Shown here in pieces: positions 33,073 to 41,559 of a stretch of DNA of 64,000 nucleotides. Numbering within the stretch: the first letter of the stretch is position 1; each line of letters begins with the position of its first letter. This stretch comes from Streptomyces sp. PsTaAH-137. GTDB lineage: Bacteria; Actinomycetota; Actinomycetes; Streptomycetales; Streptomycetaceae. Location: the NCBI RefSeq assembly GCF_003259365.1, contig NZ_QLLY01000007.1:248001-312000 (forward strand), in the 5' to 3' direction. Below the pieces are notes generated by a model, which saw only the letters and a program-made list of their open reading frames with translations, did no database searches and was not told the DNA's origin. Both the position numbers and the translations under genes were made by a program.

Positions 33073-34119
33073 TCAGCCGTTCGGGAGGATCACCGCACGG
33101 CCGTTGATCTTGCCGTCGTGCAGTCGCTCGTACGCCAGGGGCGCGTCGTCGAGAGAGTACGTCTCGGTGTGCACGGAGACGGCTCCGGCCCGGGCCAGGT
33201 CGAGCACCTCGATGAGCTCACCGCGGCTGCCCCAGTAGGGCGCGGTGACGCTGACCTCGAAGTTGGTCGCGCCGAAGCCGACGGGGAGCAGGCCGCCGCC
33301 GATGCCGACGAGGGTCACGTCGCCCTCGATGGCGGCGACCGCGCCGGCGGTCTCGACGGTGGGCTGGACGCCGACGAAGTCGAAGACCGCCTCGGCGCCG
33401 CGCCCGCCGGTCAGCTCGCGCACCTTCGCGGCGGCGTCCTTGTCCGAAAGAATCGCCTCGTGGGCGCCGACGGTCCGGGCGAGGGCGAGCTTGTCCTCGG
33501 TGACGTCGAGGGCGATCACGCGGGCGGCGGTCATGGCGCGCAGCAGCTGGATGGCCACGTGGCCGAGCCCGCCGGTGCCGATGACGACGGCGGTGGAGCC
33601 GGGGACCAGCTTGGGCAGCGAGCGCTTGATCGCGTGGTATGGGGTGAGACCGGCGTCGGTGAGCGGCACGGTGGCGACGGGGTCGAGGCCGTCGATCGGC
33701 ACGAGGTGGCGCGGGTCGTCGACGATCATGTACTCGGCCATCGAGCCGGGGGCGCCGAGTCCGGGCGGGCGGATCCCCAGCTCGTCGGCGCGCAGGCAGT
33801 AGTTCTCCTTGCCCTGGGCGCAGTTGGCACAGGTGCCGCAGCCCCACGGGCCGTAGACGGCGACGGAGTCGCCCTCCTTCAGGCCGGTCGCGTCCGCGCC
33901 CGCGCCGAGCGCGGCGACGGTGCCGACGCCCTCATGGCCGAGGGTCAGCGGAAGCTCGTAGGGGAATCCCTCGGCGGGCCAGCTCATCACCGCGATGTCG
34001 GAGTGGCAGACGCCGGCCGCGGTCACCTTCAGGAGGACCTGACCGGGACCCGGCTCGGGGTCCGGGACGGTGACGACCTCGGGTGCCGCTCCGACGGTCC
34101 GGTACTGAAGTGCCTTCAT
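33073..34119 (-). CDS. Zinc-dependent NAD(P)-alcohol dehydrogenase (MDR family)
   Basis: 348 residues. Catalytic zinc ligands are Cys in GVCHSD and His-Glu in GHEGVG; the structural zinc site is CGTCANCAQGKENYC. The Rossmann motif GTGGLGHVAIQL and the Asp (IALDVTEDKL) after the second strand favour NAD over NADP. Such enzymes oxidise primary or secondary alcohols or reduce aldehydes. The ATG has AAGGAG before it. Two near-identical 15-base palindromes lie 57-88 bases upstream, so it is probably a regulated single-gene unit. Confidence 0.93.
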   Translation of the reverse strand: MKALQYRTVGAAPEVVTVPDPEPGPGQVLLKVTAAGVCHSDIAVMSWPAEGFPYELPLTLGHEGVGTVAALGAGADATGLKEGDSVAVYGPWGCGTCANCAQGKENYCLRADELGIRPPGLGAPGSMAEYMIVDDPRHLVPIDGLDPVATVPLTDAGLTPYHAIKRSLPKLVPGSTAVVIGTGGLGHVAIQLLRAMTAARVIALDVTEDKLALARTVGAHEAILSDKDAAAKVRELTGGRGAEAVFDFVGVQPTVETAGAVAAIEGDVTLVGIGGGLLPVGFGATNFEVSVTAPYWGSRGELIEVLDLARAGAVSVHTETYSLDDAPLAYERLHDGKINGRAVILPNG

Positions 34120-34175
34120 GACTCGACTCCTTCGTCGCTCTCGCTCGCCCCCGCCCTTCCACAGTAACCCCCTCG

Positions 34176-34207
34176 CGTCCCAATGGGACATGTGTCCCAA
34201 TGAGACA
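34176..34207. promoter_or_regulatory. Twin 15-base palindromes upstream of the alcohol dehydrogenase
   Basis: CGTCCCAATGGGACA (34176-34190) and TGTCCCAATGAGACA (34193-34207) share 13 of 15 bases and are palindromic around the same A, centres 17 bases apart. Together they look like a tandem binding site for a dimeric regulator. The regulator is not in this window as far as I can see. Confidence 0.65.
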
Positions 34208-34218
34208 TGCGACACGAC

Positions 34219-34258
34219 AAAAAAAGGACCCCGACCGTACGGGGGAGAACGGTCGGGG
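34219..34258 (-). terminator. Intrinsic terminator with U-tract on the minus strand, upstream of the ADH gene
   Basis: 10-bp stem (34229-34238 with 34249-34258), 10-base loop, followed on the minus strand by seven T residues (34225-34219). It is the most canonical intrinsic terminator in the window, yet no minus-strand gene lies upstream of it. Confidence 0.75.
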
Positions 34259-34260
34259 CC

Positions 34261-34287
34261 TTGGTTCAAAGTTTAACAGCGAACCAA
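34261..34287. promoter_or_regulatory. Inverted repeat TTGGTTC-N13-GAACCAA
   Basis: Perfect 7-bp arms (34261-34267 and 34281-34287) around an A/T-rich 13-base spacer, in the 303-base gap between the divergent dehydrogenase and DyP genes. Possible operator of either; unassigned. Confidence 0.5.
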
Positions 34288-34422
34288 CCGTGCTCCACCC
34301 ACCTCGGCGGTTTCCGGCGGGTGAGATGGGACACACCCACTCAACTGCCGCACATGCCGCGCACTGAATCTACCCATAAAGTGACAAAACTAGAAATCAC
34401 GGCAGCCGTCACGGGAGTCTCA

Positions 34423-35409
34423 GTGGTCGAGTCGCAGTCCGTCCTCACCCCGCCGGCGAAGGCCGCACTGTTCCTCGTGGCCACTGTCGCGCCCGGCGGC
34501 GAGAGCGTGGTGCGCGACGCCCTGGAGGATCTGTCCGGGCTGCTGCGCTCGGTCGCCTTCCGCTCCCCCGACGACGGCCTCACCTGCGTCGCCGGGATCG
34601 GCTCGACCGCGTGGGACCGGCTCTTCACCGGTCCACGGCCGCGCGAGCTGCACCCCTTCCAGGCCCTGGCCGGACCGCGCCATCTGGCCCCGGCCACCCC
34701 CGGCGATCTGCTGTTCCACCTCCGCGCCCGCCGGATGGACCTCTGCTTCGAGCTGGCCCGTCTGCTCGTCGACCGGCTCGGCTCCGCCGTGACCGTCGTC
34801 GACGAGGTGCACGGCTTCAAGTACTTCGACGAGCGCGACCTGCTGGGCTTCGTCGACGGCAGCGAGAACCCCGTCGGCGGGGCGGCCGCCGACGCGGTGT
34901 ACGTGGGCGACGAGGACCCGGACTTCCGCGGTTCCAGCTATGTCGTCGTGCAGAAGTACGTGCACGACATGGCGGCCTGGGAGGCGCTGCCCTCCGACGA
35001 GCAGGAGCGGGTCATCGGCCGCACCAAGACCGCGAACGTCGAGCTGGCCGACGACGTCAAGCCCGCGAACTCGCACGTCGCGCTGAACACGATCGTCGAC
35101 GAGGACGGCACCGAGCGGCAGATCCTGCGCGAGAACATGCCGTTCGGCAGCCTCGGCCGGGGCGAGTTCGGCACGTACTTCATCGGCTACGCGCGCACCC
35201 CGGACGTCACCGAGCGGATGCTGCGCAACATGTTCCTCGGCGATCCGCCCGGCAACCACGACCGCATCCTCGACTTCTCGACGGCCGTGACGGGGTGTCT
35301 CTTCCACGTGCCGAGCGCCGACTTCCTCGACGACCTGCCCGACCCACCGCCCACGGCGGCCGACCTCGTCGGCGGCTCGCTGGGCATCGGCAGCCTCAAA
35401 GGAGCCTGA
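34423..35409 (+). CDS. DyP-type heme peroxidase, encapsulin cargo
   Basis: 328 residues from a GTG at 34423 preceded by GGGAG. The distal GxxDG motif is GFVDGSENP with Asp145, and the proximal heme ligand is probably His218 in PANSHVALN; both are conserved in class P/B dye-decolorizing peroxidases, which use H2O2 to oxidise dyes, phenolics or unknown cell substrates. The last residues, GSLGIGSLKGA, match the encapsulin cargo-loading peptide. The encapsulin shell gene begins 5 bases after the stop, so the enzyme is packed into a protein nanocompartment in the cytoplasm. No signal peptide is present. Confidence 0.95.
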   Translation: MVESQSVLTPPAKAALFLVATVAPGGESVVRDALEDLSGLLRSVAFRSPDDGLTCVAGIGSTAWDRLFTGPRPRELHPFQALAGPRHLAPATPGDLLFHLRARRMDLCFELARLLVDRLGSAVTVVDEVHGFKYFDERDLLGFVDGSENPVGGAAADAVYVGDEDPDFRGSSYVVVQKYVHDMAAWEALPSDEQERVIGRTKTANVELADDVKPANSHVALNTIVDEDGTERQILRENMPFGSLGRGEFGTYFIGYARTPDVTERMLRNMFLGDPPGNHDRILDFSTAVTGCLFHVPSADFLDDLPDPPPTAADLVGGSLGIGSLKGA

Positions 35410-35414
35410 GCATC

Positions 35415-36230
35415 ATGAGCACCCCCACTCCCAGCACCAATCTGCACCGTGAGCTCGCGCCGATCACGCCCGCCGCGTGGGCGGAGATCGAGGAGGAGGC
35501 GCGCCGCACGTTCCGGCGCCATGTGGCGGGCCGCCGCGTCGTGGACGTCACCGGCCCCGACGGGCCGGAGCTCGCGGCCGTCGGCACCGGCCACCTCACG
35601 GAGATCGCGCCGCCCGCGCCGGGTGTCACCGCGCGGCTGCGCGGGTCCCGGCCGCTGGTCGAGCTGCGGGTCCCGTTCGTCGTGAGCCGGGACGCGGTCG
35701 ACGACGTGGAGCGCGGGTCCCTCGACTCCGACTGGCAGCCGGTCAAGGACGCGGCGCGGTCCATGGCGTTCGCCGAGGACCGGGCGATCTTCGACGGGTA
35801 CGGGGCCGCGGGCATCGCCGGACTGCGGGAGCGGAGCTCGAACCCGGTGCTGAGCCTGCCGGCCGAGCCGCGCGACTACCCGGACACCATCAGCCGCGCC
35901 CTCACCGCGCTGCGCCTGGCGGGCGTCGACGGTCCGTACGCGCTGCTGCTGGGCGCCGACGCGTACACGGCCGTCAGCGAGACCTCCGACCACGGCTACC
36001 CCGTCGCCAACCACCTGAGCCGGATCCTCGACGGTGAGCTGATCTGGGCCCCGGCCCTGGACGGCGCGTTCGTGATCTCCACGCGCGGCGGCGACTTCGA
36101 GCTGCGGCTCGGCCAGGACCTGGCGATCGGCTACACGGCGCACGACACGAGCGGCATCGAGCTGTACTTCCACCAGACGCTGACCTTCCTTCCGTACACC
36201 GACGAGGCCGTGGTCGCGCTGAACGCCTGA
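35415..36230 (+). CDS. Family 1 encapsulin shell protein
   Basis: 271 residues with the HK97-type fold of linocin M18/Cfp29 encapsulins. Recognisable are the N-terminal LHRELAPITPAAWAEIEEEA helix that binds cargo peptide, the E-loop region around RVVDVTGPDGPEL, the P-domain segment SRALTALRLAGVDGPYALLLG and the C-terminal LTFLPYTDEAVVALNA. Subunits assemble into icosahedral shells, T=1 for this size. AAAGGAG at the end of the DyP gene precedes its ATG by ten bases. The pairing with DyP is a known operon type in actinobacteria, linked to oxidative stress. Confidence 0.96.
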   Translation: MSTPTPSTNLHRELAPITPAAWAEIEEEARRTFRRHVAGRRVVDVTGPDGPELAAVGTGHLTEIAPPAPGVTARLRGSRPLVELRVPFVVSRDAVDDVERGSLDSDWQPVKDAARSMAFAEDRAIFDGYGAAGIAGLRERSSNPVLSLPAEPRDYPDTISRALTALRLAGVDGPYALLLGADAYTAVSETSDHGYPVANHLSRILDGELIWAPALDGAFVISTRGGDFELRLGQDLAIGYTAHDTSGIELYFHQTLTFLPYTDEAVVALNA

Positions 36231-36522
36231 GGGGACGCGTTTCCGGTGCCCGCGGACGGCACGATTCAGGTCGCCTCCGCGCCGTGATCCGGCCACCCGA
36301 GGGGCCGAATCGCGCGCCCCGCGTCCCTCCCGCACCGCCGCCCGGGCCGAGTCCGCGCCTCCTCCCCCGGCCGGCGGCGAAAGACCCCGGCCAGTTACCC
36401 CGTGCGTACGAACTGGCCGGTCTTCGCGTCGACCTGATCGGTGGCATGGGCATCCAATGACGAGGGAGCGCGGAACGGCCAGCTCCGCGCGCACGACCGA
36501 GCACTGCGAGGCGATCCGATCC

Positions 36523-37773
36523 ATGACGGAATCCACGACGGAACCGGCCCGCCAGGCCCCCCACACACCGCACACTTCCAGCTCATCGACCGGCCCGATC
36601 CCCTTCCCGCAGGACCGCGGCTGCCCCTACCACCCGCCTGCCGCCTACGCGCCCCTGCGCGACGAGGGCCCCCTCAGCCAGGTCACCTTCTACGACGGCA
36701 GCACCGTCTGGGCCGTCACCGGGCACACCCTGGCCCGGGAACTGCTCGCCGACCCCCGGCTGTCGAGCGACCGCGAACGGCCCGGCTTCCCGGCGCCCAC
36801 CGAACGGTTCGCGAAGGCCGGCTCGCGGCGCGTGGCGCTGCTCGGCGTCGACGATCCCGAACACAACGCCCAGCGCCGGATGCTGATCCCGAGCTTCTCG
36901 CTCAAACGGATCACCGGACTGCGCCCCGGCATCCAGCAGACCGTGGACCGGCTGCTCGACGCGATGGAACGACAGGGACCGCCCGCCGACCTCGTCAGCG
37001 CGTTCGCCCTGCCCGTGCCGTCGATGGTGATCTGCGCGCTGCTCGGAGTGCCGTACGCGGACCACGAGTTCTTCGAGGAGCGGTCACGGCGGCTGCTGCG
37101 CGGCCCGGCCCCCTCCGACGTACAGCGGGCCAGGGAAGAGCTGGAGGACTACCTCGGCGATCTGATCGACCGCAAGCGCGCCGATCCCGGCGACGGGCTC
37201 CTCGACGAACTCATCCACCGGGACGGACCGGACGGGCCGCCGGACCGCGAGCAGTTGATCGCGTACGCCGTCATCCTGCTCGTCGCCGGGCACGAGACGA
37301 CCGCGAACATGATCTCGCTCGGCACCTTCACGCTGCTGCGCCACCCCGAGCAACTGGCCGCACTGCGCGAGGGCCGCACCTCGACGACCGCCGCGGTGGA
37401 GGAACTGCTGCGCTATCTGTCCATCGCGGACGGCCTGCTGCGGATCGCGAAGGAGGACATGGACGTGGCCGGGTCGACCGTTCGGGCCGGTGAGGGCGTC
37501 GTGTTCTCCACGTCGCTGATCAACCGCGACGACGGGGCCTTCGCGGCGCCGGAGAGCCTCGACTGGGACCGCAGCGCGCGCCACCATCTGGCGTTCGGGT
37601 TCGGCATCCACCAGTGCCTGGGCCAGAACCTCGCGCGCGCCGAGCTGGAGATCGCCCTCGACGGTCTCCTGAACCGGTTCCCCGCGCTGCGGCTCGCGGC
37701 CCCCGCCGAGGACATCCCGTTCAAGCCCGGGGACACCATCCAGGGCATGCTCGAACTGCCGGTCGCGTGGTGA
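36523..37773 (+). CDS. Cytochrome P450, CYP105-like
   Basis: 416 residues from the ATG at 36523. The N-terminal GCPYHPPAAYAPLRDEGPLSQVTFYDGS pattern (spread over about 30-60), AGHETTAN in the I-helix, EELLRYL in the K-helix and heme loop FGFGIHQCLGQNLARAE all fit the CYP105 family of streptomycetes, which hydroxylate xenobiotics and secondary metabolites. A ferredoxin gene overlaps its stop codon (GTGA), as in the suaB/suaC-type pairs. The substrate cannot be told. A 292-base gap before it carries no gene I can support. Confidence 0.92.
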   Translation: MTESTTEPARQAPHTPHTSSSSTGPIPFPQDRGCPYHPPAAYAPLRDEGPLSQVTFYDGSTVWAVTGHTLARELLADPRLSSDRERPGFPAPTERFAKAGSRRVALLGVDDPEHNAQRRMLIPSFSLKRITGLRPGIQQTVDRLLDAMERQGPPADLVSAFALPVPSMVICALLGVPYADHEFFEERSRRLLRGPAPSDVQRAREELEDYLGDLIDRKRADPGDGLLDELIHRDGPDGPPDREQLIAYAVILLVAGHETTANMISLGTFTLLRHPEQLAALREGRTSTTAAVEELLRYLSIADGLLRIAKEDMDVAGSTVRAGEGVVFSTSLINRDDGAFAAPESLDWDRSARHHLAFGFGIHQCLGQNLARAELEIALDGLLNRFPALRLAAPAEDIPFKPGDTIQGMLELPVAW

Positions 37774-37985
37774 GCGCCGTGCGGGTCGAGGTCGACAAGG
37801 ACCGGTGCGTGGGCGCGGGCATGTGCGCGCTGACCGCGCCGGACGTGTTCACGCAGGACGACGACGGACTCAGCGAGGTGCTCCCCGGTCACGCCACGGC
37901 GGCCGGGGAGCATCCCCTGCTGAAGGAGGCGGTGCGGGCCTGTCCGGTCGGCGCGGTGGCGCTGACCGACGAGGAGAACACCTAG
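37770..37985 (+). CDS. [3Fe-4S] ferredoxin, P450 redox partner
   Basis: 71 residues. Three cluster cysteines are seen: CVGAGMC near residues 10-16 and CPVGA near the end; the position between the first pair that is Cys in 4Fe-4S ferredoxins is Ala/Gly, so the cluster should be 3Fe-4S. Such ferredoxins transfer electrons one at a time from a reductase to the adjacent P450. The 4-base overlap with the CYP105-like gene indicates coupled translation. Confidence 0.94.
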   Translation: MSAVRVEVDKDRCVGAGMCALTAPDVFTQDDDGLSEVLPGHATAAGEHPLLKEAVRACPVGAVALTDEENT

Positions 37986-37993
37986 GGCGCACG

Positions 37994-38866
37994 TCAGCCG
38001 TGCGGCACCACCGCGACCGGGCACGGCGCGTGGTGCAGCACGGCGTGCGCGACGGACCCGATGCGGGCGCCGACGGCGGTGCGCCGGGCCCTGCGTCCGA
38101 CGACCAGGAGCTGGGCCCCGGAGGCCACCGACAGGAGCACCTGGCCCGCGCTGCCGATCTCGACGTGCTCGACGACCGGCACGTCCGGGAAGCGCTCCCG
38201 CCAGGGGGCGAGGGCGGCGCCCAGGGCCTTCTTCTCGTACGGCTCGATGCCTCCGGACTCGTCGAGGAGCTGGAGCGAGGCCGGGCTGTAGGCGAACACC
38301 GGCGGCAGGCTCCAGGCGCGCACCGCCCGTACCGTCGCGCCGCGGGCGGCCGCGGTGCGGAAGGCGAACTCCAGGGCGGCGGCGCTGTCCTCGGCGTCGC
38401 CCTCCTGGCCGACGACGACCTCGCGTCCGGCCGCCTCCCCGCTCGCCTCGTCGCCCGCCCTGACCAGGACCACGGGCCGCTCCGTCGTGGCGACGACCTG
38501 CTGGCCGACGGAGCCGAGCAGGAATCCGACGAGGGTGCCGTAGCCGCGCGAGCCGAGCACGAGGAGTTCCGCGTCGCGCGCGGCGCCCGTCAGCGCAGCG
38601 GGGGCGCCGTCGTCGAGAACGTCGATGGTGACGGAGAGACCCGGGTGGCGCTCGGCGATCTCCTGCTCGGCGTCCTCCAGCAGGTCGTGCGCCCACTGCA
38701 CGCGCGCGGCCTCGTCGGCGGCGAGCGCGAGGCTCTCCGGCACGGCCTCGCTGACATGCACCAGACGCAGCGGAAGTTCGCGCCGTACCGCCTCGCGTGC
38801 CGCCCAGGCGGCCGCCGCCGCGCTCTCGGGTGATCCGTCCACTCCCGCGGTGATCGGCCGGGCCAT
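37994..38866 (-). CDS. Universal stress protein, tandem UspA domains
   Basis: 290 residues with two UspA domains (about 4-140 and 155-288). The ATP-binding signature is clear in the first, VLGSRGYGTLVGFLLGSVGQQV (G-2x-G-9x-G-S/T), and more degenerate in the second, VVGRRARRTAVGARIGSVAHAVL. Both domains start with an Asp-containing strand (AGVDGSPES; VVVGQEGDAE). Tandem USPs in actinobacteria rise in stationary phase, hypoxia or redox stress. GGGAGG precedes the ATG at 38866. It converges with the ferredoxin gene, 8 bases away. Confidence 0.92.
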   Translation of the reverse strand: MARPITAGVDGSPESAAAAAWAAREAVRRELPLRLVHVSEAVPESLALAADEAARVQWAHDLLEDAEQEIAERHPGLSVTIDVLDDGAPAALTGAARDAELLVLGSRGYGTLVGFLLGSVGQQVVATTERPVVLVRAGDEASGEAAGREVVVGQEGDAEDSAAALEFAFRTAAARGATVRAVRAWSLPPVFAYSPASLQLLDESGGIEPYEKKALGAALAPWRERFPDVPVVEHVEIGSAGQVLLSVASGAQLLVVGRRARRTAVGARIGSVAHAVLHHAPCPVAVVPHG

Positions 38867-39030
38867 GGGACCGCCTCCCTCATCCGTGCACTGCACTGTC
38901 GGTTGTCGCCCGTTCCGCACCGCCGCGGACGGGCCGCTGTCGTCGATCTTGCCCTACTGCCGGGTTTGTCCCCACCGCAGTCTCGCCGACGCGGCGGTCC
39001 GGCGCCGTCGAAGTGACGCAAGTGGCCTGC

Positions 39031-39052
39031 TTTCACCGGGTGTTCATCTGCG
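39031..39052 (+). promoter_or_regulatory. Candidate PHO box upstream of the GH92 gene
   Basis: Two adjacent 11-base units, TTTCACCGGGT and GTTCATCTGCG, agree with the PhoP repeat (GTTCACC/GTTCATC in the first seven bases). Located 84 bases before the GH92 start codon. Confidence 0.5.
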
Positions 39053-39135
39053 ATCCGTCCCGCCCCGTTCCCCGGGACGGCGCGGCGATCTACGCTCGGC
39101 GGCGCTCCGAGCCCCACCGACGAAAGGCCGACTCC

Positions 39136-41541
39136 GTGCCCGACAGATCCGCGGCGCCCGCGCGCCGCCTCGCCGTGCTCGGTCTGGCGACCGCCCTCGC
39201 CCTGACCGTGCCCGGCCCGCTCGCCTCGGCCGCCGCGCCGCAGGACCGCCCCACCGCCTCCGTCGACCCGCTGATCGGCTCGGCGAACGGCGGCAACACC
39301 TATCCCGGGGCCACCCGCCCGTACGGCATGATCGCCTGGTCCCCGACCAGCACCACCGGCGACCAGACCAACACCGGTGCGGCGAACGGCTACGCGTACA
39401 ACACCACCCGGATCCGGGGCCTCAGCCTCACGCACGTCAACGGCGCGGGCTGTCATCCGGGCGCCGCGGGCGACGTGCCGATCATGCCGTTCGTCGGCGA
39501 CGTCACCTCGTCCCCCTCGGCCGACACGAAGGACGCGGTGTACGCGTCCGACTTCTCGCACACCGACGAGCGCGCGGTGCCCGGCCGTTACACGCTCGGC
39601 CTCGCCTCGGGCGCGAAGGCCGACCTCGCGGTGAGCCGCCGCGCGGGCGTCGCCGACTTCGCCTTCCCCTCCGACAAGGCCGCCTCGCTGCTGTTCCGCA
39701 CCTCCAACTCGCTCAACGGCAGCGAGGACGCACACGTCGAGATCGACCGGGCGCACCGCAAGGTCACCGGCTGGGTGCTGACCGGCGCGTTCTGCGGGCG
39801 CCGGGCCAACGGCGGCACCAACAACCGCAAGAGCTACTACAAGCTCTACTTCAGCGCCTCCTTCGACCGGGCCTTCGCCTCGTACGGAACCTGGAAGGAC
39901 GCCACCGTCTCCCCCGGGTCCACCAGCGCGGACGGCGGCGAGGGCTACGCGACCGGCGCGGACCGCGCGGGCCGCGGCTCCGGCGGCTGGGTCGGTTTCG
40001 ACACGGCGTCTGACAACGATGTCCACATGCGGCTCGGGATCTCGTACGTGTCCCTGAAGGGCGCCGAGACCAACCTGCGCGAGGAGATCGCGCCGCGGGC
40101 GAGCGTCGACGCGGTGGCGGCCGAGGCGCGCGGCGACTGGGACCGTGAGCTGGGTGCGGTGCGCATCTCCGGCGGGAGCCAGGCGCAGCGCACCTCGTTC
40201 TACACGGCGCTCTACCACTCCCTGATGCAGCCCAACATCGTCAGCGACACCGACGGCCGCTATCCCGGCATGGACGGCGCCCCGCACCGCCTCGCGCGCG
40301 GGCAGAGCGCGCAGTACAGCAACTTCTCGGGCTGGGACCAGTACCGCGCGCAGATCCAGCTGCTCGCGCTGCTCAAGCCGAAGGTGGCCGGGGACTTCGC
40401 GCAGTCGCTGTACAACTTCGCGCGGCAGAACGACGGCGTGTGGGACCGCTGGGTGCACATCAACGGCGCCACGCACGTGATGACCGGCGATCCGTCCGCC
40501 GCCACGCTGGCCACCTTCTACGCGATGGGCGTACGGAACTTCGACTACGAGGGCGCCTTCGAGTCGCTGGCGCGGCAGGCGACCGAGCCGCGCGACGCGG
40601 GTCTCTCGGACGCCGGCTGCCCCGGGCAGTGCGAGGGCCAGCGCCCGAACCTGGCGCAGTACCTGACCTCGCACTACGCGCCGCAGGACGTGTGCCACTG
40701 CTGGGGCGGGGCAGCCGAGACGCTGGAGGACTCGGTCGCGGACGCCGCGCTCGGCTCGTGGGCGAAGCTGCTCGGCCGGGAGAAGGAGGCCGCGTACTTC
40801 ACCGAACGCGGGACCTGGTGGCGCAATGTGTTCAACCCGGAGACCGGTTACATCCAGGCGCGCAAGGCCGACGGGTCGTGGGTGACCCCGTTCAGCCCCG
40901 GCAGCGACCTGGGGTTCGCGCAGGGCACGAGCGCCACGTACACCTGGATGGTGCCGCAGGACGTGCAGGGCCTCGCGGACGCGATGGGCGGCCGGGAGAC
41001 CGCCGCGAGCCGCCTCGACGGGTTCTTCCACAAGGCGGACGGCTCCTGGTCGGTGAAGGGCGGCGACGCGCTGCGCTACGACCCGACGAACGAGCCGGGC
41101 ATCCACGCGCCGTGGCTCTACAACGCGCTCGGTCAGCCCTGGAAGACGCAGGCCACGGTCCGCGAGATCGTCGACACCGTGTACGGGACCGGGCCCACGG
41201 GCCTGCCCGGCAACGACGACCTCGGGACCATGTCCGCCTGGTACGTCTTCTCCGCGCTCGGCCTGTACCCGAAGGCGCCGGGCAGCGGTGACCTGCTGCT
41301 CGGCGCCCCGCTGTTCCCGCACGCGGTGGTGGACCGGCCGGGGCGTACGGACCTGGTGGTCGACGCCCCGGCGGCCGACGACGCGCACGCCTACGTCGCC
41401 GGGGTGCGGCTCGACGGCCGTGACCACGACCGGTCCTGGACGGACGCGGGCCTTCTGCGGACCGGTGGCACCCTGTCCTACCGGCTGACGGATCAGCCGG
41501 ACACGCAGTGGGCCACCGATCCGGCGGGGCTGCCGCGCTGA
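39136..41541 (+). CDS. Secreted GH92 alpha-mannosidase
   Basis: 801 residues from a GTG with GAAAGG before it. A Sec signal (LAVLGLATALALTV, cleavage after ASA near residue 37) is followed by the GH92 N-terminal beta-sandwich (DPLIGSANGGNTYPGATRPYGM) and an alpha-alpha barrel. Typical catalytic-domain segments are present (NFSGWDQYRAQ, NEPGIHAPWLYN, GNDDLGTMSAWYVFSALGLYP), including the acidic residues of the calcium/inverting site. GH92 enzymes are calcium-dependent exo-mannosidases, mostly alpha-1,2. It may act on fungal mannan, mannoprotein or phosphomannan; the PHO-like repeat would suit scavenging of phosphate-bearing glycans. Confidence 0.93.
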   Translation: MPDRSAAPARRLAVLGLATALALTVPGPLASAAAPQDRPTASVDPLIGSANGGNTYPGATRPYGMIAWSPTSTTGDQTNTGAANGYAYNTTRIRGLSLTHVNGAGCHPGAAGDVPIMPFVGDVTSSPSADTKDAVYASDFSHTDERAVPGRYTLGLASGAKADLAVSRRAGVADFAFPSDKAASLLFRTSNSLNGSEDAHVEIDRAHRKVTGWVLTGAFCGRRANGGTNNRKSYYKLYFSASFDRAFASYGTWKDATVSPGSTSADGGEGYATGADRAGRGSGGWVGFDTASDNDVHMRLGISYVSLKGAETNLREEIAPRASVDAVAAEARGDWDRELGAVRISGGSQAQRTSFYTALYHSLMQPNIVSDTDGRYPGMDGAPHRLARGQSAQYSNFSGWDQYRAQIQLLALLKPKVAGDFAQSLYNFARQNDGVWDRWVHINGATHVMTGDPSAATLATFYAMGVRNFDYEGAFESLARQATEPRDAGLSDAGCPGQCEGQRPNLAQYLTSHYAPQDVCHCWGGAAETLEDSVADAALGSWAKLLGREKEAAYFTERGTWWRNVFNPETGYIQARKADGSWVTPFSPGSDLGFAQGTSATYTWMVPQDVQGLADAMGGRETAASRLDGFFHKADGSWSVKGGDALRYDPTNEPGIHAPWLYNALGQPWKTQATVREIVDTVYGTGPTGLPGNDDLGTMSAWYVFSALGLYPKAPGSGDLLLGAPLFPHAVVDRPGRTDLVVDAPAADDAHAYVAGVRLDGRDHDRSWTDAGLLRTGGTLSYRLTDQPDTQWATDPAGLPR

Positions 41542-41559
41542 CGTGACGCCCGGGGAGGG

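Noticed and set aside
36370..36586. Minus-strand frame ending VDAKTGQFVRTG and a 10-bp inverted repeat (CCGGCCAGTT/AACTGGCCGG)
   Set aside because: The upstream part of the frame is unlike a protein and overlaps the CYP105-like gene start. The repeat may only be a terminator after encapsulin, though it lies 150 bases away.
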